Both the position numbers and the translations under genes were made by a program. A DNA stretch of 64,000 bases from Oceanobacillus jeddahensis (GTDB lineage Bacteria > Bacillota > Bacilli > Bacillales > Amphibacillaceae). Shown one piece after another: positions 29,616-36,351 of the stretch. The stretch spans positions 583,121 to 647,120 of the forward strand of contig NZ_CCDM010000003.1 in the NCBI RefSeq assembly GCF_000750635.1, read 5' to 3'. Below the pieces are notes generated by a model that was not told the origin of the DNA, did not search any database, and worked only from the letters and a program-made list of their open reading frames with translations. Positions within the stretch are counted from its first letter, which is position 1, and every line of letters begins with the position of its first letter.

Positions 29616-30151
29616 ACTGTTTTCTCCTCCTGACCTGCCAAGGATTCTTTTCTATCTAAATTCTTATAATCTTCATCCTTCTTAACCGAACGATAATCTC
29701 TCACGTCATAAGCCATGTTTTGCAATAAACGGATGGAGGTCAAAATCATACCTGCAACGGGAGCTAAGTAGACCCAAAACAGTGGAATCTGTAAAGCTGC
29801 CGATGTTCTTGTTATTCTAGCAACAATATCAATCCCGTAGTAGGTCATAACTAATGCAAAGGTTAAAAAAGAAATATTAGCAATCATAGCAATAATTAAT
29901 TTTCCTTTTCGCTGGAACAGCATTGATAAAGCATCTACCCCTAAATGCTTATTCCGCTTCACGCCATAGCTTACCCCGATATAAATCAGCCAAATAAATG
30001 CATACCTCGCTATTTCTTCAGACCAGGCCAGCGAGTTTCCGAAAACATATCTCATGACCACCTGCATAAAAATAACAACAACTGTAAAAGCACTTAAAAA
30101 GACAAGAATATATTCTTCAAAATGCTCATCTAACCAATTTAATATTTTCAT
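29612..30151 (-). CDS. TRAP transporter small membrane subunit (DctQ-like)
   Basis: 179 residues with four membrane helices and the conserved SLAWSEEIARYAFIWLIYIG segment of DctQ proteins. It forms the membrane complex with DctM. Start follows GGGGGAAATC; 15 bases separate it from the binding-protein gene. Confidence 0.92.
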   Translation of the reverse strand: MKILNWLDEHFEEYILVFLSAFTVVVIFMQVVMRYVFGNSLAWSEEIARYAFIWLIYIGVSYGVKRNKHLGVDALSMLFQRKGKLIIAMIANISFLTFALVMTYYGIDIVARITRTSAALQIPLFWVYLAPVAGMILTSIRLLQNMAYDVRDYRSVKKDEDYKNLDRKESLAGQEEKTV

Positions 30152-30166
30152 GATTTCCCCCTCATC

Positions 30167-31165
30167 CTATTCCGTTGCCTCTAAAATCCGGTCTAAGAGT
30201 TCACTGCCATAATTATTTCTGAACTGCTCGTAAACAGGTTCACCTGCTTCTTTAAAAGCTTCTATATCTGGATCCTCAATTACTGTCATTCCTTGATCTT
30301 TAAGGTCTTCAATCATTTTTGCCTCACTATCCTGTAATAAATCCCGATGGAATTGAGCTGTTTCCAATGCACTCTCTTCAACAATTTTCTGTTCCTCTGG
30401 TGTTAACGACTGCCAAAACTCTTCCCCTATTGCAACCGGAAGAGGCGAATATTGATGTCCGGTGAGAATAAGATAATCCTGAACCTCGTTTAATTTATTA
30501 GCATACGTATTCGCAACAGGATTTTCCTGCGCATCAATTGTCCCTTGCTGTAACCCCATATAAACTTCTCCAAAGGCCATTGGCGTCGGGTTGCCTCCAA
30601 AAGCAGTAAATGTTCTTAAAGATATCGGAAATTCCGGTGTTCTAATTTTTACTCCTCTTAAATCACTTGGTTCTTCAATCGGCTGATTTGCCGTGATATG
30701 CCGGAAACCGTTTTCAAAGTAAGCTATAATTCTCAAATTATCTTCTAACAGAGGCTCAGCAGCTAATTCTCCTACTTCCCCATCCATAGCATCCCAAGCT
30801 TGTTGATGATCTTCAAATAAATACGGAAGTTCCAGCACACTAATTTGCGGATTATACTGACTGTAAGCACTTGCTGCAACCATCTGCAAATCATTTAGCG
30901 CCACGCTTTCAACCATCTCTGATTCAGAGCCTAATTGATTATTCGGATAAACCAACACTTCTATTTGCCCACCAGATTTTTCCTCTACTAACTCTTTAAA
31001 GTGTAAAACGGCAATATGTCTTTCATTCGTTTCCGCTGCATCATGTCCAAAACGAATTGTAATTGTATCGTCTGTTAATGCATTACTTGTTGTGAAAAAC
31101 GCAAAAGTAATCCCTATAGCTAAAGCAGCAATTACAAAAACAGTTATATTTCGAACTATTTTCAA
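30167..31165 (-). CDS. TRAP transporter substrate-binding protein (DctP-like)
   Basis: 332 residues. An N-terminal hydrophobic signal or anchor (NITVFVIAALAIGITFAFF) without an obvious lipobox precedes a DctP fold: TIRFGHDAAETNERH, NNQLGSESEMVESVALNDLQ, and VKIRTPEFP with the Arg that normally clamps a carboxylate. This supports uptake of an organic or sugar acid, consistent with the kinase and PdxA2. First gene of the dctPQM unit. Confidence 0.92.
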   Translation of the reverse strand: MKIVRNITVFVIAALAIGITFAFFTTSNALTDDTITIRFGHDAAETNERHIAVLHFKELVEEKSGGQIEVLVYPNNQLGSESEMVESVALNDLQMVAASAYSQYNPQISVLELPYLFEDHQQAWDAMDGEVGELAAEPLLEDNLRIIAYFENGFRHITANQPIEEPSDLRGVKIRTPEFPISLRTFTAFGGNPTPMAFGEVYMGLQQGTIDAQENPVANTYANKLNEVQDYLILTGHQYSPLPVAIGEEFWQSLTPEEQKIVEESALETAQFHRDLLQDSEAKMIEDLKDQGMTVIEDPDIEAFKEAGEPVYEQFRNNYGSELLDRILEATE

Positions 31166-31338
31166 ATCTTTACCTCCTAAATTTACATAACAATATAGTA
31201 GTCTTTTTCAAGATTTATATGATTAAACATTTAAAAGAGCTAAAATAAATTGTTTGTCAAAACGCGTTATTTAATTTTACCTTTCGCAACTTCTGTGTAT
31301 TCAAGCTCTGATATACCTTACTTTTTAACTGCTACCAT

Positions 31339-31450
31339 AAAACGAAACTTCATTCAGTGGGAGTTAGCGCCCGTTTTCTCCCGCCTAAATTAATTTATTT
31401 TCGCTCTTTATTTTGTGGCGGGAGTTTTACAGGCGGTTCTCCGTGATAAA
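31339..31450 (+). repeat. R1 dispersed repeat, mid-length form
   Basis: Left end, GGGAGTTAGCGCCCGTT, hairpin CTCCCGCC...GGCGGGAG with AT-rich inner arms, and tail GGTTCTCCGTGATAAAA. The right outer arm is ACAGGCG, one mismatch from pairing. Lies between dctP and the SR1P-like gene, in a gap (31166-31700) with no other gene. Confidence 0.88.
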
Positions 31451-31613
31451 ATTTTTATGTCCATTTTTAAGTAATTCCAACGTATTCCTAAATGATGACC
31501 AACTCTATATTTGACTATTCCTGCTAACGCAGTGTTCCTTCCTAAGTCGATTTCAGCACGTGGTAATACAGCCGTTTTTTCTCAATTTCTGACCCTATTA
31601 TTCAATATTTTAT

Positions 31614-31672
31614 ATAAAAAACTGAGAGTACCCGCTTCCATTCCTTTAGAAATAATAGATAATGGAAGCGAG
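31614..31672 (-). terminator. Intrinsic terminator of the transketolase operon
   Basis: On the minus strand AATACTCGCTTCCATT pairs with AATGGAAGCGGGTACT (two G-U pairs), followed by CTCAGTTTTTTAT. Located 29 bases after the SR1P-like stop. Confidence 0.75.
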
Positions 31673-31700
31673 TATTGACTGTAATAAATGCAATCATTTT

Positions 31701-31847
31701 TTATTCACTACTGTCTTTACAATGCCCACATATACCATATTGGGTAACAACTTTTTCAGAGCGAAAAGTATCTACCTCTTTCTCACATTCTTTACAAATA
31801 AGGATTCCGAACTTTTGAGATTCTGTATTTTCTTTATGGTTATACAT
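31701..31847 (-). CDS. SR1P-like small Cys-rich peptide
   Basis: 48 residues, ATG at 31847 behind GGAAAGGGTG. Two CxxC pairs (ILICKECEK and ICGHCKD) frame VDTFRSEKVVTQYG. As I recall it, B. subtilis SR1P, the peptide encoded on the SR1 RNA that binds glyceraldehyde-3-phosphate dehydrogenase GapA, has the same layout (G-xIVCxxC, FEDEKVTTLYG, C-rich tail). It starts 33 bases after the transketolase C gene and precedes the terminator, so it is probably the last cistron of that operon. The assignment is by motif memory only. Confidence 0.6.
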   Translation of the reverse strand: MYNHKENTESQKFGILICKECEKEVDTFRSEKVVTQYGICGHCKDSSE

Positions 31848-31880
31848 ATTGCACCCTTTCCCTAATCTATAAAAAGTTAG

Positions 31881-32828
31881 TTAAAGTAGTCCCTCTGCTG
31901 TGTTTACAATATTTTCAACAGTAATTCCGTTAATCTCCAGTAATTTTTCATAAGGAGCTGATTCACCAAATCGATCTTGGACACCAATTCTTCTTACTTT
32001 CGCATTTCCTTCTTCAGCTACGACGTCACTGACAGCACTACCTAATCCATTAAGAATATTATGGTCCTCTACCGTCACAATCCTGCCAATCTCTGTACAT
32101 TCTAAAATAGTTTCACGGTCAATCGGCTTAATCGTATGCATATCTAATAGTTTTACAGATACACCCTTGCTTTCAAGAATTTCTGCCGCCTCTAACGCTA
32201 AACAAACGGTGTCTCCATTTGCAATAATAGCAACATCATTTCCACCTTTTAATTGTTTCGCTTTACCAATCTCAAACTCTTCATTTTCATCATAGATAAC
32301 AGGAACCTTGTCTCTAGTGAAACGAAGATAAACCGGACCATAGATTTCAGATGCTTGTTTCACCAGTTTACGAGTAGCATGGTAATCTGCTCCCATGATA
32401 ACCCTCATATTAGGAATTGTCCGATATACCCCCATATCTTCAATTGCCTGGTGACTTCCACCGTCATTCGCCGGTGTTAAACCGCCATGAGAGCAAGCAA
32501 TTTTCACATTTAAGTTCGGATAGCAAACCTCTTGACGGATTTGCTCTGCCATACGCAAAGATCCAAATACTGCATACGTGCTTACAAACGGAATTTTACC
32601 CGTTGTCGAAAGCCCAGCAGCTAATCCTGCTGCATTTTGTTCTGCGATTCCAACATTGATATGCTGTTTTGGAACAGCGTTCATAAATTTCGTAGTTTTA
32701 CAAGAGCCACCAATATCAGCATCCACAATCATAATATTTTTATTTTCTTTTCCCAGCTCTGCAATTTCATCTCCAAAAGCTTCTCTTGTTGCCTTTTGTT
32801 CATAAGGTGCTTTATTTAAAACGGTCAT
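31881..32828 (-). CDS. Transketolase, C-terminal subunit
   Basis: 315 residues covering the pyrimidine-binding and C-terminal transketolase domains: VGIAEQNAAGLAAGLS carries the catalytic Glu that activates thiamine diphosphate, and the C-terminal domain has VSVKLLDMHTIKPID. It pairs with the preceding N-terminal subunit to form a split transketolase. The ATG overlaps the stop of the N-subunit gene (ATGA at 32825-32828), so this is a real two-gene arrangement and not a frameshift. Confidence 0.92.
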   Translation of the reverse strand: MTVLNKAPYEQKATREAFGDEIAELGKENKNIMIVDADIGGSCKTTKFMNAVPKQHINVGIAEQNAAGLAAGLSTTGKIPFVSTYAVFGSLRMAEQIRQEVCYPNLNVKIACSHGGLTPANDGGSHQAIEDMGVYRTIPNMRVIMGADYHATRKLVKQASEIYGPVYLRFTRDKVPVIYDENEEFEIGKAKQLKGGNDVAIIANGDTVCLALEAAEILESKGVSVKLLDMHTIKPIDRETILECTEIGRIVTVEDHNILNGLGSAVSDVVAEEGNAKVRRIGVQDRFGESAPYEKLLEINGITVENIVNTAEGLL

Positions 32829-33661
32829 GCATTTAACCCCCTTGCTAATTCTTCCATTGCTTTGTTGTACTCTTCTTCATTTGGCGCTTTTCCGTGCCAG
32901 CCAACAACATCTTCCATGAAGGAAACACCTTTTCCTTTGACAGTATTACAAACAATACATTTAGGTTTGCCATCTTTTGCATTCTTCACTTCATCTAATG
33001 TTTCAATAATTTCTTCCATAGAATGACCATTAATGCGCTTTGTAGTAAATCCAAATGCCTCAAATTTCTTTTCTAAGTCTAAATTCGGCATAATCTCATT
33101 TGTCGGGCCATCAATTTGTAATCCGTTATCATCTAGAAAAACGATTAAATTATCAAGTTTATATTTCACCGCTGATTGCGTCGCTTCCCAAATCTGCCCT
33201 TCTTGAGCTTCCCCGTCACCAATAACTGCAAAAACGCGGTAATCTTTTTCATCTAGCTTCCCTGCCAGCGCCATACCTACAGCACAGGATAAGCCCTGTC
33301 CTAAAGAACCTGTGGAAATATCTATTCCGGGACATTTTTTAGAATCCGGATGCCCTTGAAATGGAGATTTATATTCCCGTAGCGTTTTAACTGTTTCCAT
33401 TGGTACAAACCCGCGATGTGCTAATGCAGAATATTGAATTGGTGCAACATGTCCTTTGGATAAAACAAAACGGTCACGATCAGACCATTCCGGATCTTCC
33501 GGATTCAGATTCATCTCTTTAAAATATAAAGCGGTTACGAAATCTGCCGCAGAAAGAGAGCCTCCCGGATGTCCAGACTGCGCATGATATACCATCGTTA
33601 CAGCTGTCTGCCTTAATTGAATTGCTTTTTCTTTAAGCTCTTCCACTGTGATATTACTCAC
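32825..33661 (-). CDS. Transketolase, N-terminal subunit
   Basis: 278 residues from the GTG at 33661 (8 bases after GAGG); ATG 33667 is possible but only 2 bases from the ribosome site. It contains the pyrophosphate-binding half: AQSGHPGGSLSAADF, GSLGQGLSCAVGMALAG, and the GDG motif in AVIGDGEAQEGQIWEA with N in DNLIVFLDDNGLQ. Split transketolases occur in specialised sugar-catabolism loci (for example apiose). It is the first gene of the operon, driven by a consensus promoter with cre and LacI operators. Confidence 0.92.
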   Translation of the reverse strand: MSNITVEELKEKAIQLRQTAVTMVYHAQSGHPGGSLSAADFVTALYFKEMNLNPEDPEWSDRDRFVLSKGHVAPIQYSALAHRGFVPMETVKTLREYKSPFQGHPDSKKCPGIDISTGSLGQGLSCAVGMALAGKLDEKDYRVFAVIGDGEAQEGQIWEATQSAVKYKLDNLIVFLDDNGLQIDGPTNEIMPNLDLEKKFEAFGFTTKRINGHSMEEIIETLDEVKNAKDGKPKCIVCNTVKGKGVSFMEDVVGWHGKAPNEEEYNKAMEELARGLNA

Positions 33662-33737
33662 TGCCATCACCTCAAAAATTTATTTTCAAACTTATTCTTT
33701 TGTATATTCATTCCAAGAAAAAATATTTTTCCAAAAG

Positions 33738-33751
33738 GTTAATCGTTTAAC
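33738..33751 (-). promoter_or_regulatory. LacI-type operator downstream of the transketolase promoter
   Basis: GTTAATCGTTTAAC, an imperfect palindrome, 10 bases downstream of the -10 box. Same placement as the operator in the pdxA2 promoter. Confidence 0.65.
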
Positions 33752-33761
33752 TCTTTACTGA

Positions 33762-33790
33762 ATTATATATTGTAAGCGGAACCATGTCAA
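33762..33790 (-). promoter_or_regulatory. Consensus sigma-A promoter of the transketolase operon
   Basis: Minus strand TTGACA (33785-33790), 17-base spacer, TATAAT (33762-33767): a perfect match at both boxes, so tight repression is expected. Confidence 0.85.
33770..33785. promoter_or_regulatory. Catabolite-responsive element (cre)
   Basis: TTGTAAGCGGAACCAT matches WTGNAANCGNWNNCAW at every position and lies in the spacer of the transketolase promoter. CcpA bound with HPr-Ser-P or Crh-Ser-P would block RNA polymerase. Confidence 0.75.
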
Positions 33791-33817
33791 CTGCAAATTT
33801 GCATTTTTATTCGTTGC

Positions 33818-33846
33818 TTGAATCTCATGATTATATGGGGTAATAT
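33818..33846 (+). promoter_or_regulatory. Candidate promoter of LacI regulator 2
   Basis: TTGAAT, 17 bases, TAATAT, divergent from the transketolase promoter. Confidence 0.45.
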
Positions 33847-33881
33847 GAAATCGTTAAAGAACGGAGGATAAAAGAGATACT

Positions 33882-34892
33882 ATGAAAAAAGAAGGAATCA
33901 CCATGAAGGATATTGCCAGAGAAGCAAATGTTTCTGTAGCAACGGTTTCCCATGTTATTAATAATACAAAAAATATTTCTCAAGCAACGCGCAAGAAGGT
34001 AATGTCCATTACTGAAAAATATAATTATACGCCCAATTATTCTGCTAAAAACTTAAGGCAGCAATCTACTAAAACAGTTGCTCTTGTTATTTCAAGCCAT
34101 CCGGACGCTTTTGTAACCGAAATGATTTTCGCTATTGAAGAGCGGGCTGCGGAAATGGATTATAATCTATTGTTAGTGAATACAAAAGAGCATAGTGAAT
34201 ATGAAGAAAAAACGATTAACTTGCTTCATTCCAATTTAGTGGATGGTATTATATTATCGCCGACTTCGGGAGACATTCAATACTTGCAAAACTACACAAA
34301 GGATAAATTTCCAATTGTCATGGTGAACCGTTATGATGACTCCATTGAAAGTATCTCAAGGGTAACGGGAGACAACTTTCAACTAGGTTATGATGCGACC
34401 ATGCATCTACTCGACCATGGACATGAAAAAATAGGATTTATTTATACATACCCTGATGTTTCTACAACGGAAGATCGGATCAAAGGACACCATGAGGCTT
34501 TAAAACAGGCAAATATCCCTTTTGATCAGGAATTAATCATTCAAGGTTTTGCCCATATTGATGGAGGAGCTGCTGCTACGAAAGAATTATTAATGAAAAA
34601 TAACAGAATTACTGCACTATTTATTCAAAATGATTTAATGACAATCGGAGCTTTAGACGCAATAAAGGAAATGTATTTAAGGATTCCTGATGATATTGCT
34701 ATTATTGGCTTTGGAGAATTTTCAGCTTCGCATATTATTGATCCATCCATAACAACTATTGTTTTACCACCAGAAACAATCGGAAAAACAGCGTTCGATA
34801 TATTATTAAATAAAATGAATAATCCTGATTATATGAATCATGTTGAATTACCACCTTTTATGAACATTAGAAAATCCTGTGGCTGTCAATAA
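33882..34892 (+). CDS. LacI-family transcriptional regulator, paralogue 2
   Basis: 336 residues with HTH ITMKDIAREANVSVATVSHV, hinge YNYTPNYSAKNLR and a sugar-binding-type effector domain ending DILLNKMNNPDYMNH and RKSCGC. It is paralogous to the regulator at 22397. The ATG at 33903, behind GAAGGA, would match the paralogue's N-terminus more exactly and is an alternative start. Divergent from the transketolase operon, so the operator at 33738 is its probable target. The stop codon is merged with the first base of an R1 short form. Confidence 0.9.
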   Translation: MKKEGITMKDIAREANVSVATVSHVINNTKNISQATRKKVMSITEKYNYTPNYSAKNLRQQSTKTVALVISSHPDAFVTEMIFAIEERAAEMDYNLLLVNTKEHSEYEEKTINLLHSNLVDGIILSPTSGDIQYLQNYTKDKFPIVMVNRYDDSIESISRVTGDNFQLGYDATMHLLDHGHEKIGFIYTYPDVSTTEDRIKGHHEALKQANIPFDQELIIQGFAHIDGGAAATKELLMKNNRITALFIQNDLMTIGALDAIKEMYLRIPDDIAIIGFGEFSASHIIDPSITTIVLPPETIGKTAFDILLNKMNNPDYMNHVELPPFMNIRKSCGCQ

Positions 34893-34940
34893 AACGAAAC
34901 TTCATTTAGTGGGAGTTTTACGGGCGCTTCTCCGTGATAA
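34891..34940 (+). repeat. R1 dispersed repeat, 50-base short form
   Basis: AAAACGAAACTTCATTTAGT, GGGAGTTTTACGGGCGCTTC, TCCGTGATAA. Begins inside the TAA stop of the preceding gene, like the copy after yhaH. Confidence 0.88.
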
Positions 34941-35007
34941 GCTCTTTTTCATTTCCCATTAGAAAAACTCCCCTTCAACCGTTTTTCTTAACTCCTTTCC
35001 TAAAGTG

Positions 35008-35056
35008 TAAAAAAGCACTATATTATCCATTTACACCATGGATAATATAGTGCTTC
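35008..35056 (-). terminator. Intrinsic terminator of yhaL
   Basis: Minus strand AGCACTATATTATCCAT pairs with ATGGATAATATAGTGCT, followed by TTTTTAC. Confidence 0.8.
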
Positions 35057-35058
35057 TC

Positions 35059-35235
35059 TTATTGTTCTCTTCTTTTCATCCGCTCTTTTTGAATACGTTC
35101 CATGTATATTTTACCTTCACGTTCAATAAACTGCCTATCCAGCTTTCTCTCAGCTAAAAAAGCACGTATTGCCATATATCCACTAAATAAAATTAACAGA
35201 ATCACTGCAAAGACCCAAATTGGAATTGAGCTCAT
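35059..35235 (-). CDS. yhaL: Sporulation protein YhaL
   Basis: 58 residues; ATG at 35235 behind AAGGGGGAT. An N-terminal membrane helix (IPIWVFAVILLILFSGYMAI) is followed by LDRQFIEREGKIYMERIQKE, which matches my memory of the Spore_YhaL family. Next to yhaM as in B. subtilis. Role in sporulation is by family name only; mechanism is not known to me. Confidence 0.75.
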   Translation of the reverse strand: MSSIPIWVFAVILLILFSGYMAIRAFLAERKLDRQFIEREGKIYMERIQKERMKRREQ

Positions 35236-35375
35236 CTTATATCCCCCTTGTCCACTCCTTACTAGATATATATGAACAAGTGCATAGAAAATGACATAAT
35301 CTTCGCTTTGATTTTATGGATTCTTTATTTGATACGATAATATTCTGATGCAGCAAAATACCATAAGGATATGCT

Positions 35376-36320
35376 CTACTCAAAGGAAGGCTTATAAAAG
35401 GAACGATTGTCCATCGCAAAGAGCCGTTCTGTAAATTCTCCCGGCTGAATCTTGTCTAACGCTTTATCCAGCATATTCATTTTTGCATCAATTAAGTCAA
35501 TAATATGCAACAGCTCCGCTTCTTTAACCATTGGAGGCTTCGGGCTGCCCCATTCTGCTTTTCCATGATGACTTAAAATCAAATGCTGTAAGATAAGTAC
35601 CTCTTCTTCTCCTTCCACTTGTAGCTCCTTCGCCATTTCCGCTATCTCTTCTACCATAATTGTAATATGACCAAGCAATTTCCCTTCTAGTGTATACGTT
35701 GTTGACACAACACCAGATAATTCCTTTATTTTTCCAATATCATGTAAAATAATACCTGCATATAATAAGTCTTTATTGATGGTAGGATACAATTCATGAA
35801 GCTGACGTGCAATCCCCAGCATGCTGACTATATGATATGCCAGCCCTGATGCGACATCATGATGATTTTTTGCAGCAGCAGGATAGATAAGCAAATCATG
35901 TTGATATTTTTTCACAAACCCACGTACAATCCGCTGTAAAGTTGGATTTTTCATTTCAAAAATGGCTTCTGTCAGCTTTGCTCCAAGCTCTTCTTGACCT
36001 AGCGGAGCCTTGCCAACAAAATCACTTACTTGTACCTGGTCTGTCGGTTTAGATAAGCGAATAGAATGAATACGCAATTGATTTTTTCCACGAAATTGAT
36101 TAATTTCTCCTGTCACATAAATAACCTGCTCCGCAATCAAATTCGCTTCATCCTCTTTCGTCGCATCCCACAACTTTGCTTCTAACTCTCCAGACTCATC
36201 TCGCAGCATTAATGTTAAAAATGGTTTTCCATTGCTTGTTGTCCCCTTCGTAGCTTCATTTATTAATAAAAACCCTTCAAATTTATCGCCTACTGTTAAA
36301 TGAGCAATTCCTTTTTTCAT
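35376..36320 (-). CDS. yhaM: 3'-5' exoribonuclease YhaM
   Basis: 314 residues. An N-terminal OB-fold nucleic-acid-binding domain (about 10-100, including [21 protein letters not shown]) is followed by an HD domain with [16 protein letters not shown] and the metal-binding [13 protein letters not shown]. YhaM degrades RNA and DNA 3' ends in B. subtilis and S. aureus. Located 31 bases after yhaN; start behind AAGGGGGAAT. Confidence 0.94.
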   Translation of the reverse strand: MKKGIAHLTVGDKFEGFLLINEATKGTTSNGKPFLTLMLRDESGELEAKLWDATKEDEANLIAEQVIYVTGEINQFRGKNQLRIHSIRLSKPTDQVQVSDFVGKAPLGQEELGAKLTEAIFEMKNPTLQRIVRGFVKKYQHDLLIYPAAAKNHHDVASGLAYHIVSMLGIARQLHELYPTINKDLLYAGIILHDIGKIKELSGVVSTTYTLEGKLLGHITIMVEEIAEMAKELQVEGEEEVLILQHLILSHHGKAEWGSPKPPMVKEAELLHIIDLIDAKMNMLDKALDKIQPGEFTERLFAMDNRSFYKPSFE

Positions 36321-36351
36321 TTTATTATTCCCCCTTCCAAATCAAGCTTTA

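Noticed and set aside
28026..29685. Long antisense frames opposite the SDR and TRAP genes
   Set aside because: They mirror the codon structure of well-supported genes and have no initiation signals.
31662..31865. 67-codon plus-strand frame over the SR1P-like gene
   Set aside because: The minus strand has a proper ribosome site, CxxC motifs, operon position and terminator; the plus frame has none of these.
31881..33661. Split transketolase read as one frameshifted gene
   Set aside because: Each half is a complete subunit with its own start; the ATGA overlap is a normal coupling junction, and two-gene transketolases are known.
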